Of a DNA stretch of 64,000 nucleotides, positions 26,226 to 34,535 are shown one piece after another. The stretch's first letter is position 1. The number at the start of each line of letters is the position of its first letter. This stretch comes from Bin87 sp965116565 (GTDB lineage: Bacteria > Chloroflexota > Dehalococcoidia > Lucifugimonadales > UBA3495), in NCBI GenBank assembly GCA_965116565.1, contig OZ220699.1:186001-250000 (forward strand), given 5' to 3'. The translations under genes were made by a program, and so were the position numbers. The notes beneath the pieces are model-generated. The model was not told where the DNA came from, did no database searches, and was given only the letters and a program-made list of their open reading frames with translations.

Positions 26226-26579
26226 AGCTGCTGGATGGCCGCGAATAGAGTTAACGGACGTAACGTTGGCCGCAGTTAGTTGAGAACGCTCGATGCGTCA
26301 GAAGATGCGGAAGTCCGCTGCGGCGTCGCGTAGCATAGCAAGGCGATGGTAGCACACCGCCCGACACACGGGCAAGCAGAGCGGCTCCCGTTTGGCATGG
26401 ACGGGGGCCGCCGTTGGACGGGAGCAGCCGTGGGATGTGCGGGACGAAAATCGCGGAGCCGACGGGCGCGCCGGGTTGGCTACGCCGGCGCCAATCGGCG
26501 AGCGTTCGCTCGATGGCCATCGGTTGGCGGCCATGGATTCTATGTACGCAGACGGCAGGCGTTCTGCGGGCGATGCGGC

Positions 26580-26604
26580 GAGAGCGGGTGGCAAGCCCGC
26601 TCTC
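26580..26604. repeat. Palindrome GAGAGCGGG / CCCGCTCTC
   Basis: Perfect 9-bp arms around the loop TGGCAAG; resembles the GCGGG family of spacer palindromes. Confidence 0.6.
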
Positions 26605-26763
26605 GCAAGCGCCGGTTGGTGGGCGTGGTGTTCCGGTGTCTTCCTCCTTGGGGCCGGTGTCTTGGGGCCGGTGTACTTTGGACTGGTTTGTTTTTTTGAT
26701 TTCGGCGTCAGGTTGCGGTTCGGGTTGCGTGTCGGAGCACGGCCAACACTGTTTTTTGCTTGC

Positions 26764-26921
26764 GCAGAAAGATATCGTCCTAGGTTTCCGTGTCCCGCAG
26801 TTCTCCGACTCAACGAGCCGTAGCTTTGCGGCACGGGGCGGTGGTGACACCCACCGGGTTCCGGGAGCTTGGTCGGGTAATAGAGCGACTCTAGGCTCCA
26901 GAGGAACCGTATTCTGCTTTT
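26764..26921 (+). ncRNA. Candidate structured RNA of unknown class
   Basis: Nested complementary segments can be drawn by hand: GCAGAA (26764-26769) with TTCTGC (26912-26917) closes the element; GGTTTCC (26783-26789) pairs with GGAACC (26903-26908) with one bulge; CCGTG-tc-CCGCA (26788-26799) pairs with TGCGGCACGG (26827-26836); CGGTGG/CCACCG (26839-26856) and GGAGC/GCTCC (26864-26899, enclosing GTCG/CGAC) form two further hairpins. The closing stem is followed by TTTT. The CC at 26788-26789 cannot be in both helices at once. I could not match it to tmRNA, RNase P, SRP RNA or a known riboswitch; a 6S-like RNA of this length is conceivable. Strand is assigned from the T-run. Confidence 0.25.
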
Positions 26922-27120
26922 GGTAACCGACAGGCCGTTATGCGACCCGAACCTTTTGACACCTCGCCATGTTTCCGTAGTTTGGTGGCTGCCGCTGCAT
27001 GCGATGCGGCGACCCCGCGCGGTTCTCGAGTACGTTGCGGGGAACCTGACGTATGTAGGATAGAACGTGGGTGCGACCATGGGCAACGGACGGATGTCAC
27101 ACCAGTTTTTCAATTTTCAT

Positions 27121-27146
27121 GGATGCACAGGATTGTCAGGATGGGC
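27121..27146. repeat. Dispersed motif GATGCACAGGATTGTCAGGA, copy 1
   Basis: Shares GATGCACAGGAT followed by a second AGGAT/ATGAT with spacers at 28810 and 52756. It resembles a spacer repeat seen widely in bacterial genomes. Confidence 0.5.
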
Positions 27147-27287
27147 GTTTGGGATTCGATGGATGGTGATGCGATCAAAGGCGTGGCGCAGCGCGGTCGC
27201 ATCTTGAATCGTGTTGTCGGGTTTGTGGCACATGGCGGCGGTGGGCGGTGAATTTTCACCAAATAAAGAGCATAGAGCAATGATATT

Positions 27288-27333
27288 CGACGCGACGTTG
27301 TTTCGATGCGACGTTGTTTCGACGCGACGTTGC
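27288..27333. repeat. Three tandem copies of a 16 bp unit
   Basis: CGACGCGACGTTGTTT, CGATGCGACGTTGTTT and CGACGCGACGTTGC lie head to tail. Confidence 0.85.
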
Positions 27334-27506
27334 GTGGCGCACCGTCCGCTCATCTTGCGACAGGCTCCCTCCGCAGGCTGGCATTCCGCAGGAAGAGTTG
27401 ATGGGTTTGCTTGTTTTTCACGCCTCGCCAGCGGGCCGGCGGGAGCCTGCCGAAGTCCGCGGAACAGGTAACTTGAGCATGGGAAGGATTTTCGGGATAC
27501 CGGCTC

Positions 27507-27569
27507 AAGGCCGGCATGACGATTGTCAAGGCCGGCACGACGATTGTTAAAGCCGGCATGACGGTTTTG
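27507..27569. repeat. Three tandem copies of a 21 bp unit
   Basis: Each unit is AAGGCCGGCATGACGATTGT plus one base, with few substitutions. The last copy ends about 140 bases before the next gene. Confidence 0.85.
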
Positions 27570-27711
27570 GCGTCAGACGGGCACTCAACCCTGAGTGGTG
27601 GTGTTGGGTTGGGTTTGTGTTGCCGATGTCTGGTGCCCATGCTAATCTGCGTGGCGACATCAAGAATGACCGACAGAGGCAGCCCTGCCAACGCGGGGCC
27701 GGAGACGTGAC

Positions 27712-28797
27712 ATGAGAATTACCGGCGGCACCACGCGTGTACTCCAAACACCGGCGGACAATCCGTTGGTCGTGGGCATCGACCAGCCCGGGACACGGGA
27801 GTTCGTTACGCTGGAACTGCACACGGACGAGGGGATCTCGGGAGTGGGCCTGACCTTCTTCGGCGGGCCGCTGGTACACGCGCTGCGCCGAGCGGTGGAC
27901 GACCTGGTTGAACTGGCCACCGACGAGGACCCGATGAATCCCGAGGCGGTGTGGGGCAAGCTCATGGACGCGTGCGCGTCGGCGGGCCCCGAAGGGGTGC
28001 TGTCGCTGGCGCTGGCCGCGGTGGACATGGCGGTTTGGGACATCAAGGGCAAGGCACTGGACCAGACGGTTTGCAGCCTGCTGGGCGGATACCGGGACCG
28101 GGCGCCAACATACGCGAGCGGGGCGCTGATGCGGCCGATGGGTTTGGAGTATCTGTCTGAGGCGGGGCCACGGCTGGTGGAGCAGGGTTTCCGGCAAATG
28201 AAAACCCAGATGGGAGCGGAACCCACCGCGGCGCGGGAGGTAGCGCGCATCAGGACGCTGCGCGAGGGCATTGGGCCGGACATTGACCTGATGTGCGACA
28301 TCAACCAGTTGTGGAACGTGAACCAGGCGATCCAGATCGGCAGCATGGTTGAGGAATACAACCTGTTCTGGCTGGAGGACGTGGTGGCGCGGGACGATTA
28401 CCAGGGGTTGGCGCGGGTCGCCGACGCGCTGGTGACGCCGATCTGCGCCGGAGAGTACGTGTATGGGATCCGGTCTTTCCGACACATGGTGGAGCAACGG
28501 AGCGTTGACATCGTGATGGTGGACCTGCTGCGGGCCGGGGGCATCACGCCCTTCCGGAAGATCGCGGGGATGGCGGAAGCGTTCAACCTGCCGGTGGTCT
28601 CGCACCTGATTCCGGAGGTGCAAACGCACACCATTGCGTCCATTCCCAACGGCCTCACCGTCGAATACATGCCCTGGACACTGCGGCTGTTTGACGAAAC
28701 GCCCGATATTGTGGACGGCGACATCGTTGTTCCCGACCGCCCGGGCCTGGGCCTATCGTTCAGCCAGGACGCCATCGCGCAGTACGAGGTCGCGTGA
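27712..28797 (+). CDS. Mandelate racemase / muconate lactonizing enzyme family protein (enolase superfamily)
   Basis: 361 residues. Metal ligands Asp196 ('MCDINQLW'), Glu222 ('FWLEDVV') and Glu248 ('CAGEY') are in place on the C-terminal barrel, and the Asp271-His298 dyad ('VMVDLLRAGG', 'VVSHLIPE') that acts as one general base is kept. The other base motif, normally Lys-x-Lys, reads Lys164-Thr-Gln166 here, so the second Lys is replaced. This points to a sugar-acid dehydratase or related reaction using the His/Asp dyad rather than racemisation. No typical sugar-acid neighbours; a NIPSNAP gene follows by ~115 bases. Substrate unresolved. Confidence 0.92.
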   Translation: MRITGGTTRVLQTPADNPLVVGIDQPGTREFVTLELHTDEGISGVGLTFFGGPLVHALRRAVDDLVELATDEDPMNPEAVWGKLMDACASAGPEGVLSLALAAVDMAVWDIKGKALDQTVCSLLGGYRDRAPTYASGALMRPMGLEYLSEAGPRLVEQGFRQMKTQMGAEPTAAREVARIRTLREGIGPDIDLMCDINQLWNVNQAIQIGSMVEEYNLFWLEDVVARDDYQGLARVADALVTPICAGEYVYGIRSFRHMVEQRSVDIVMVDLLRAGGITPFRKIAGMAEAFNLPVVSHLIPEVQTHTIASIPNGLTVEYMPWTLRLFDETPDIVDGDIVVPDRPGLGLSFSQDAIAQYEVA

Positions 28798-28809
28798 CCG
28801 TATTTTCAC

Positions 28810-28834
28810 ATCGATGCACAGGATGGACATGATG
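28810..28834. repeat. Dispersed motif ATCGATGCACAGGATGGACA, copy 2
   Basis: Lies directly after the enolase-superfamily stop codon; see the copies at 27121 and 52756. Confidence 0.5.
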
Positions 28835-28913
28835 ATTTATGCTGATTCAGTCCGTTCCATGGATCTCCACGAGAATTGAATTCCCGAGACAAACGATTTA
28901 CGGAGGCTGACGA

Positions 28914-29228
28914 ATGGCTACGTATCAACTGCGGATCTATACCATCAACCGAGGCATGATGGATTCCTGGCTGGGTGTGTTCAACGAGCATATCCGCCCG
29001 CTGCACGACCGGCTCGGCATACCGGTGGTATCGAGCTACGTGAACGCGGACCGCACGGAGTTCATCTGGGTGCGGCGGTTCGACAGCGCGGACGAGATTG
29101 CCGAGAAGGAAGCCGCCTACTTCGCGTCGCCGGAGCGTTCGGCGCTGGGAGACCGGCCCACGAGTCACATCGCCAAGATGGAGGTGCGGGTCATGGACGG
29201 CGTGGAGGAGACGGCCGGCGTGGCATGA
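28914..29228 (+). CDS. NIPSNAP family protein
   Basis: 104 residues with the opening 'YQLRIYTINRGMMDSWLGVF' and 'FIWVRRFDSADEIAEKEAAY', the pattern of the NIPSNAP ferredoxin-like dimeric barrel family. CGGAGG precedes the ATG. Bacterial members often accompany catabolic oxidoreductases; the biochemical role is unknown. Probably co-transcribed with the enolase-superfamily gene 117 bases upstream. Confidence 0.88.
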   Translation: MATYQLRIYTINRGMMDSWLGVFNEHIRPLHDRLGIPVVSSYVNADRTEFIWVRRFDSADEIAEKEAAYFASPERSALGDRPTSHIAKMEVRVMDGVEETAGVA

Positions 29229-29304
29229 TTCGGCGGGAGAACTGAGCCGCAGCGGGGGCAGGCTTCCAACCCGCCCTAATGAGAGGTTTTGACCCTCACC
29301 ATAT

Positions 29305-29327
29305 CCCTCTCCCCTGATGGGAGGGGG
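29305..29327. terminator. Hairpin between convergent genes
   Basis: CCCTCTCCC pairs with GGGAGGGGG (one G-T wobble) around CTGAT. The sequence is of the common CCCTCTCCCTTGATGGGAGAGGG spacer type; a degenerate relative lies at 63937-63962. It separates the plus-strand NIPSNAP gene from the minus-strand acetyltransferase. Confidence 0.45.
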
Positions 29328-29342
29328 ATTTGCCTGTTGTCC

Positions 29343-29804
29343 CTACAAGGTTTTGACCATTTCGCGGTGGGGGATGCCCTCCTCGAGGAACATTTCGCCC
29401 ACTTCGTCGTAGCCGTGCCGGGCGTAAAAGGACTTGACGTATTCCTGGGCGTGGAGGGTGATCTGCCGGAAACCCAACGCTCGGCCCTGATCCTCGAGGA
29501 AACTCAGCACCATGCCGCCGACCCCGCTGCGTCGCCAATCGCGTTCGACGGCCATGCGTCCGACGTGCGGGCCTTTGCCGTCGACGTCGGGCAGGAGGCG
29601 ACCGGTGGCGATCACCGTGCCGTGATGCAGGGCGACGGCGTGGACGGTGTCGGGAGCGGAATCGGCCTCGTCCACCTCGACGTCCGCGGGGATGCCCTGC
29701 TCGCCGACGAATACGCGCATGCGCACGGTGACGGCGCCTTCAAGCTCGGCCGGAGTTTCGACCACCTTGACGGATACGTCGCGGGCTGGGGTTGAGGACG
29801 GCAT
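29343..29804 (-). CDS. GNAT family N-acetyltransferase (ElaA-like)
   Basis: 153 residues from an ATG at 29804; the frame extends 22 Arg-rich codons further into the preceding gene and is trimmed. 'VTVRMRVFVGEQGIPADVEV' at the N-terminus is typical of ElaA/YjcF-like GNATs, 'VGRMAVERDWRRSGVGGMVL' is the acetyl-CoA-binding R-x-x-G-x-G loop, and 'LHAQEYVKSFYARHGY' is motif B. Starts 24 bases after the upstream pyridoxamine-oxidase-like gene, so the two form an operon. Acceptor substrate unknown. Confidence 0.85.
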   Translation of the reverse strand: MPSSTPARDVSVKVVETPAELEGAVTVRMRVFVGEQGIPADVEVDEADSAPDTVHAVALHHGTVIATGRLLPDVDGKGPHVGRMAVERDWRRSGVGGMVLSFLEDQGRALGFRQITLHAQEYVKSFYARHGYDEVGEMFLEEGIPHREMVKTL

Positions 29805-29827
29805 CAGACGACCACGCGCGGCAGAGG

Positions 29828-30337
29828 CTAGGAGTCGTCGGCAGCGGCGACGCTTTGCGCGGCGTGCCACGAGGCGTTGACGTTGCCCCAGTGAGTTTCC
29901 CAGTCCCGCCGGGTTTGGGCTTCGCTGACTCCGCTCCAGTAGGCCGGAGACTCCAATGGCAGGGCCTGCTCCACTTTGACAAGGGCGACGGCGCGCACTG
30001 AGTCCGCCAACCGCTGGAGGGTTGCCGTGCCGCCGCGCATGCGGTTGACGATGGCATCGAACAGGTCATCGCCGCGGTGGATGGCGGCGACGCCCTTGAA
30101 TCGAAAACCCTTGCGGGCGAACACGTCCAGGGTGTTGATCTCGATGGCGGGATTGCGCTCCAGGTTGCGCATGGTGCCGGGGGAGGCCAGGTCGGTGAAC
30201 AGGATGTGGTCATCGTCCCAAACCATGACGGTGCCCTTGGGTGAAAGGTTGGGCGTGCCGTCGGGACAGACCGTGGCCACAAAGATCAAGCGTTGTTCCG
30301 CCAACGCCTGTTGCATTGGCGCAGTCAGTATCCCCAT
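29828..30337 (-). CDS. Pyridoxamine 5'-phosphate oxidase-like flavin-binding protein
   Basis: 169 residues from an ATG with AGGGG seven bases upstream; a longer frame begins in non-conserved sequence. 'LAEQRLIFVATVCPDGTPNL' and 'GTVMVWDDDHILFTDLASPG' followed by 'TMRNLERNPAIEINTLD' describe the split-barrel FMN-binding fold of the PNPOx-like family. The PLP-pathway-specific C-terminus of true PdxH is lacking, so a general flavin/F420-type reductase is more likely. Divergent from the alpha/beta hydrolase at 30547. Confidence 0.85.
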   Translation of the reverse strand: MGILTAPMQQALAEQRLIFVATVCPDGTPNLSPKGTVMVWDDDHILFTDLASPGTMRNLERNPAIEINTLDVFARKGFRFKGVAAIHRGDDLFDAIVNRMRGGTATLQRLADSVRAVALVKVEQALPLESPAYWSGVSEAQTRRDWETHWGNVNASWHAAQSVAAADDS

Positions 30338-30464
30338 TTTACCCCTGTTGTCTGCGACGTGATTGCGTGTTGCGGTGATGCCGGGAGGGTCTGCCGCGTG
30401 GTGGTTGAGAGCTGGCGCCGGTCGGCGTTCGGCAGAACTCAGGCAGGGCGGCATGTGGTCTCAT

Positions 30465-30493
30465 TTGACATTGTACCTGCCCGTCGTTAGCAT
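30465..30493 (+). promoter_or_regulatory. Promoter of the alpha/beta hydrolase gene
   Basis: TTGACA, 17-base spacer, TAGCAT; the -35 is a perfect consensus. Transcription start would be about 45 bases upstream of the ATG. Confidence 0.55.
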
Positions 30494-30546
30494 TGCATCA
30501 AGTCCCTTAAAAGCCCCTTTTCCGCCACCAAGAGGAGGCCCCTGTC

Positions 30547-31347
30547 ATGTTCGTGCAGCGAGATTTAACTGACACAGTTCCCACCCGCGAAGGCAACATG
30601 CACTTCGTGAAACAAGGCGCCGGATATCCGCTGGTGATGCTGCACCCGCTGGGCACGTCCACATGGGCGTGGAGCACGGTTATCGACGCATTCAGTCAGC
30701 ACTACACCTGCTACGCTTTTGACATGCTGGGGCACGGGAAATCGGACAAGCCGACCCGGCATTTCAACATACCGGACTACGCGCAGGCGTTGGACGATGC
30801 CTGCCAGATACTGAACATTCACCGAGGGCACTACGTCGGCAACTCGGTGGGGGCGGTGCTGGCCACGGAGATGGCGTCGTCTTTCCCCGACCGCCTGGAC
30901 AAGCTGGTGCTGGTTGGAGCTCCTGTGTGGGACGCGCGGAGCGCTCCCGAGCGGATCGCGGAGGCTGCGGCGGGCTACGACGCTGACGGCATGCCCGTCC
31001 TGCGCACCATGGAGCAGGCGAAAGAGTCGACCACGTTTGCCGAGCCGCGGCAGGAATGGGTGGACGCCCAGAACGACACACGGGCGCAGGCCGGCGCGTG
31101 GGTAAAGAAGCTGCACGAATCGCTGGCGTGGTACGACATCATGACGCGTCTGCCGTCGGTGAATGCCCGGGAGACCCTGGTGCTGTACGGAGAGGTGGAC
31201 CGACTGCGCGACGGCGAGGAGTTGCTCCACAACAACATCGTGCGGGCCCGCAAGCACATCATGCCGGGCGTTGGGCACATCCCGCAGATTGAGGATCCCG
31301 AGGGATTTGTCGACGCGGTGCTGTCTTTCCTGAAACCTGGCTCGTGA
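30547..31347 (+). CDS. Alpha/beta hydrolase
   Basis: 266 residues. 'LVMLHPLGTSTWAW' gives the oxyanion HP-LG loop, 'YVGNSVGAVLATEMAS' the nucleophile elbow (G-N-S-V-G, Ser99), 'LVLYGEVDRL' the acid and 'IMPGVGHIPQIEDPE' the catalytic His. AGGAGG lies nine bases before the ATG. Resembles meta-cleavage-product and related C-C or ester hydrolases; substrate unknown. The next gene begins 51 bases on, but its tie to this one is not obvious. Confidence 0.9.
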   Translation: MFVQRDLTDTVPTREGNMHFVKQGAGYPLVMLHPLGTSTWAWSTVIDAFSQHYTCYAFDMLGHGKSDKPTRHFNIPDYAQALDDACQILNIHRGHYVGNSVGAVLATEMASSFPDRLDKLVLVGAPVWDARSAPERIAEAAAGYDADGMPVLRTMEQAKESTTFAEPRQEWVDAQNDTRAQAGAWVKKLHESLAWYDIMTRLPSVNARETLVLYGEVDRLRDGEELLHNNIVRARKHIMPGVGHIPQIEDPEGFVDAVLSFLKPGS

Positions 31348-31398
31348 ACGGGTGGATCCCGCTGGATCCGGATAAAGGTAAATCCATAACTTACTGAC

Positions 31399-32757
31399 AT
31401 GTCAAGCATATTCGTCAGGCCCCGCAGCAGGGGCCATCAGCTGCTCCGCACCGCGCCGCGGAAAACGCAGGGCAGCCAGCCATCGCTGGTGGTGGTGGGC
31501 GCCGGCACTGCGGGAGCGCGACGGACGCTGATGTTCTTGCAGCGCATGTCGGAACTCTCCGAGATAGGTCGGGTGCAAAGCGCGGTCTTTTACGATTGCA
31601 ACGAGATCACGGTCAATTATGTCCAGAGCTTCCTGAGGAAGTTGCTGGGCAGGTCAAAACACGGCACCGGCGTGCAAATCCTGTTCCCGACCTACGTCCC
31701 TCTTCCCAACGGCTTCATGCGCGATCCCAGGTTGTTCGCGGAGTACGAAGGGCCGCTGGAACGGGACATGGACAGTATCGTGGCGCAGATAATCGTTCAA
31801 TCGGAAAGATGCGCCCAATCGCCGGAAGCGATCATCGAGTTCATGGGTTTTGCCGGTCACTCGGTGCTGGGTGGGCGACTGCACCGCAAAATGCGAGCGG
31901 CGTTCCCGGCTGCGGTGACCCTGCCCATATTGATGCTGCCGGACGATCACGTTTCGGAGGAATGGACCAGGCGTTACATCTGGGAGCAATTTGAGGATCT
32001 GCTGGAAGGGTCGGAATGCCTGCTGACCGCGCAATCGTCGAGTCACTTTGGCGAGGACGACCTCAGGCTGGCCACCGGGCTGGCGGGGGTTGAGGTGGCC
32101 GACTTCGATGAGGAGGGCAGGACCGGCAGCCCGCTGGCTGCTGCGTGTCAACGGTTGAGCACCTCTTCCGGCGGCTGGTTGGGGATGGCAACGGTCAAGC
32201 GGAAAATGCAGTTGATGCGGAAGTTTGAGTGGCTGCGATTGCCGCCATGGTGGCGGCAGTATGCGGCAGTTGGAGAGGAGGAGGAGCTTTCCAACGCGGT
32301 GGGCCACGCCATCTGGTCAACGCTGGACCCGCCGGCACAGATGGCGGAAGGGATGAACGACCTGCGCCACGTTCCGCAGGAGGTTGTGGTTTCGCTGCCG
32401 GTGCATCCGGACGCGCTGGAACCGTTGGCGACCAGCGCGGCGGAGATCCTGGACCGGAGCAACTTATTCGGCCAGTTTCCGAACATGGATATCGCGTTCA
32501 ATACCGCGCGGTTTCTTGAGGGAATATCCAGTGAGCCATACATGCACATCACGAGGGTCTATCCCGTGCAGGGTGAGCTGGCGCCGGTGATCGAGATACT
32601 GCATCCGGATAACTCGCCGGAAAGGCGGTCAGCGAGGGTTGCGCACGAAACCGGGTTCGGTACCTATTACCACCTGGAGGCGTTTGAAAGCGAGGGCCGC
32701 ATTATTCCTGACAACGACGCTGAAGAAGAATGGACACAACACGTACGGTACATTTAG
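31399..32757 (+). CDS. Divergent FtsZ/tubulin-superfamily-like protein, paralog 1
   Basis: 452 residues. I do not recognise a named family, but the order of elements parallels FtsZ/tubulin. A beta strand plus glycine loop 'SLVVVGAGTAG' (residues 29-39, T1-like) comes first, then 'SAVFYDCNE' (T2-like). Next 'EAIIEFMGFAGHSVLGGRLH' (143-162) stands where FtsZ has the GGGTGTG loop, followed by helix and strand 'AAVTLPILMLPDD'. The C-terminal half has strand 'EVVVSLPVHPDA', a helix, then 'MDIAFNTARFLEGISSEPYM' plus HITRVYP, like the FtsZ activation domain. No clear T7 catalytic aspartates. It aligns end to end with the next gene but is ~55 residues shorter. ATG preceded by TAAAGG-like purines. Confidence 0.5.
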   Translation: MSSIFVRPRSRGHQLLRTAPRKTQGSQPSLVVVGAGTAGARRTLMFLQRMSELSEIGRVQSAVFYDCNEITVNYVQSFLRKLLGRSKHGTGVQILFPTYVPLPNGFMRDPRLFAEYEGPLERDMDSIVAQIIVQSERCAQSPEAIIEFMGFAGHSVLGGRLHRKMRAAFPAAVTLPILMLPDDHVSEEWTRRYIWEQFEDLLEGSECLLTAQSSSHFGEDDLRLATGLAGVEVADFDEEGRTGSPLAAACQRLSTSSGGWLGMATVKRKMQLMRKFEWLRLPPWWRQYAAVGEEEELSNAVGHAIWSTLDPPAQMAEGMNDLRHVPQEVVVSLPVHPDALEPLATSAAEILDRSNLFGQFPNMDIAFNTARFLEGISSEPYMHITRVYPVQGELAPVIEILHPDNSPERRSARVAHETGFGTYYHLEAFESEGRIIPDNDAEEEWTQHVRYI

Positions 32758-32801
32758 TGCTTTCACCAATAATTTTACCAAATAACTGTATGTGGGTTAG
32801 T

Positions 32802-32831
32802 TTGACTTATTCGAGGCTCAGCCACTATAAT
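32802..32831 (+). promoter_or_regulatory. Near-consensus promoter between the two FtsZ/tubulin-like genes
   Basis: TTGACT, 18-base spacer and a perfect TATAAT lie in an unusually AT-rich 231-base spacer. Transcription would start near 32838, leaving a ~150-base leader before the second gene. This allows the second paralog to be expressed independently and probably strongly. Confidence 0.75.
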
Positions 32832-32988
32832 GTCTACGATCTGCGGCACGCAAAATTCATGCTTTGCAGGCCATTTACCATAACTGTGACGCATCAATCA
32901 TAATATGACCAGATGAAATGACGATCTGACGCAGGGCCAATAATCAACGACAGCGACTGACCAACACGGCAAGGGGGTATCATCAGCC

Positions 32989-34509
32989 ATGCCGCCGAAA
33001 TTGCAAAATCGAACTTTCCACATTCGCCGCAACAACCCTCATCGTTTGGGTTCCCAATTGGACCACGACCGCGACGGCGTTCCTCCGCCCATCGTGTCGG
33101 TGGCGGTAGGAACTGCGGGGTACAAGCGCAGTTGGAAATGGGCTCAGCGGATGGGAGAGGCCGGCGTGTTGGACCGGGTGCAGAGCCTGTTGATGTATGA
33201 CTGCAACCAGGGCACCATCGACAACATTGATGCCGAAACGCGAGCCATGCGGCGGCGGGACCGGCACGCCAACCTGCCCGTAATCGTGCCCGGCTATCTG
33301 CCGAAAGTGGATGGCTTTCTGAGGGATCCCAACGCCTACAAGGACTACTTTGGACTAATCCACCGAGACATGGAGCGGATGGTCGATACGGTCACGCGAC
33401 GCTCCGAGGAGTGCGGCTCGCCGCCTCAGGTTATTCTGGAATGGCTAGGATTTGGTGGGCATGCGAAGCTGGGCGGTGTGCTGCACCAGATGCTGCTGGA
33501 AAGGTTCCCGGACGCCCTGTTCCTGCCGATCATGCTGATGCCCAGGGAGCACGTTCTGGAAGAGAACATGCGCCGGGAAACGTGGGGAGCCTACGAAGAA
33601 ACGATGGGCCTGGCGCGACCTCGGAACATCCATGGTCCCGCCGGCGAGCCAAAGGAGATTCGCGGATACCCGGCGCTGATCACCGACAACAGACTCTCTC
33701 GCGACTACCAAAGGCTCGACAACAAACTGGCGGTGGGCCTGGCGTCCATGGAAGCCGGGATGCGAGACCGCGTTGACAGTGGATCGCTGTCAGAAACCGT
33801 AGCGAGCTTCGGAGGTTACTCCAACGGATGGTTCGGGATGCGGGTCATGAGCCGGCGCCTCGACGTAAACAACGTGCCGCAGCTCAGTCCGAGATGGATG
33901 CCAAGCCGCTTGCGACGCTCGGAGTTGGTAGTGGTCAATGACGACGCCAAACAACTCTCCTGGGCGACCAAGAAGGCGATGTGGGATATTCTGGACCCGA
34001 ACCGCCAGGACATGAACCTGGCCAACCATGACTTCATCCACGGTGAATCGGTCATGAGGATGGTCGTTACGCTGCCCATTGAGGCGGAAGGCCTGGCCGA
34101 GGTCGAAACGGACGTGCGCGACCAGCTGGACCGCGAAGAGTTCGAGTTGGCGTATCCGAACCTGACCTGGTCGTTTGCATCGGCCAACTTCCAGGAGAAC
34201 CCGGGGGACCGGCACCTGCACGTATCGCTGTTCTACCCGCTGCAGACCGCGAACATATTCAGCATCACGGACATCATGTACGACACGTACACGCCGGCAC
34301 ACATGGCGGATGGCCTGGAGCAGACCGGCTTCGGCACGGGCCATTTCATGGCGCCGAACGGTTACAATACCGAGAGCCAATTCGGGTACGTTTCGCGGGG
34401 AGCGCAGGTTCGCAACGAGCGGGAACGGCAGAACCGGGCCGCCGCGGCCGCGCAGGAGCGACAGTACGGAAACGGCCACGAGAACGGAGCGGGTGGTTTC
34501 CGGCAGTAA
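32989..34509 (+). CDS. Divergent FtsZ/tubulin-superfamily-like protein, paralog 2
   Basis: 506 residues with AAGGGGG upstream of the ATG. Same architecture as the preceding gene: 'PPIVSVAVGTAGYKRSW' (T1-like, residues 34-49), 'LLMYDCNQGTIDNI' (T2-like), and 'VILEWLGFGGHAKLGGVLHQ' (148-167) in the position of the tubulin/FtsZ signature, with 'FLPIMLMPREHVLEEN' after it. Then 'YPALITDNRLSRDYQRLDNK' (227-246) resembles FtsZ 'DSLITIPNDKL' and the helix that follows. The C-terminal domain has 'RMVVTLPIEAEGLAEVETDV' and 'LTWSFASANFQENPGDRHLH' plus VSLFYPL. The last ~35 residues are a Gln/Asn/Gly-rich flexible tail. Function unknown; filament formation is a hypothesis. Confidence 0.5.
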   Translation: MPPKLQNRTFHIRRNNPHRLGSQLDHDRDGVPPPIVSVAVGTAGYKRSWKWAQRMGEAGVLDRVQSLLMYDCNQGTIDNIDAETRAMRRRDRHANLPVIVPGYLPKVDGFLRDPNAYKDYFGLIHRDMERMVDTVTRRSEECGSPPQVILEWLGFGGHAKLGGVLHQMLLERFPDALFLPIMLMPREHVLEENMRRETWGAYEETMGLARPRNIHGPAGEPKEIRGYPALITDNRLSRDYQRLDNKLAVGLASMEAGMRDRVDSGSLSETVASFGGYSNGWFGMRVMSRRLDVNNVPQLSPRWMPSRLRRSELVVVNDDAKQLSWATKKAMWDILDPNRQDMNLANHDFIHGESVMRMVVTLPIEAEGLAEVETDVRDQLDREEFELAYPNLTWSFASANFQENPGDRHLHVSLFYPLQTANIFSITDIMYDTYTPAHMADGLEQTGFGTGHFMAPNGYNTESQFGYVSRGAQVRNERERQNRAAAAAQERQYGNGHENGAGGFRQ

Positions 34510-34535
34510 ATTCTGGTTTTACACGGAAAGAATTA

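Larger units (their letters stand above)
26226..27711. other. 1.5-kb spacer with repeats and a candidate RNA
   Basis: The longest gene-free interval in the window. Frames that are open here give Arg/Pro/Ser-rich, motif-free translations and I do not accept them. It contains a hairpin (26580), a candidate structured RNA (26764-26921), a dispersed motif (27121) and two tandem-repeat tracts (27288 and 27507), listed separately. A doubled CTTGGGGCCGGTGT also occurs near 26650-26680. Confidence 0.6.

Noticed and set aside
26764..26921. tmRNA, RNase P RNA or SRP RNA
   Set aside because: No tRNA-like 3' end with CCA, no GAGGAAAGTCC or GGAAGG-type conserved cores on either strand; left as unknown class.
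26298..27113. 271-codon minus-strand frame in the 1.5-kb spacer
   Set aside because: Arg/Pro/Ser-rich without hydrophobic pattern or start signal, and it spans hairpin and repeat DNA.
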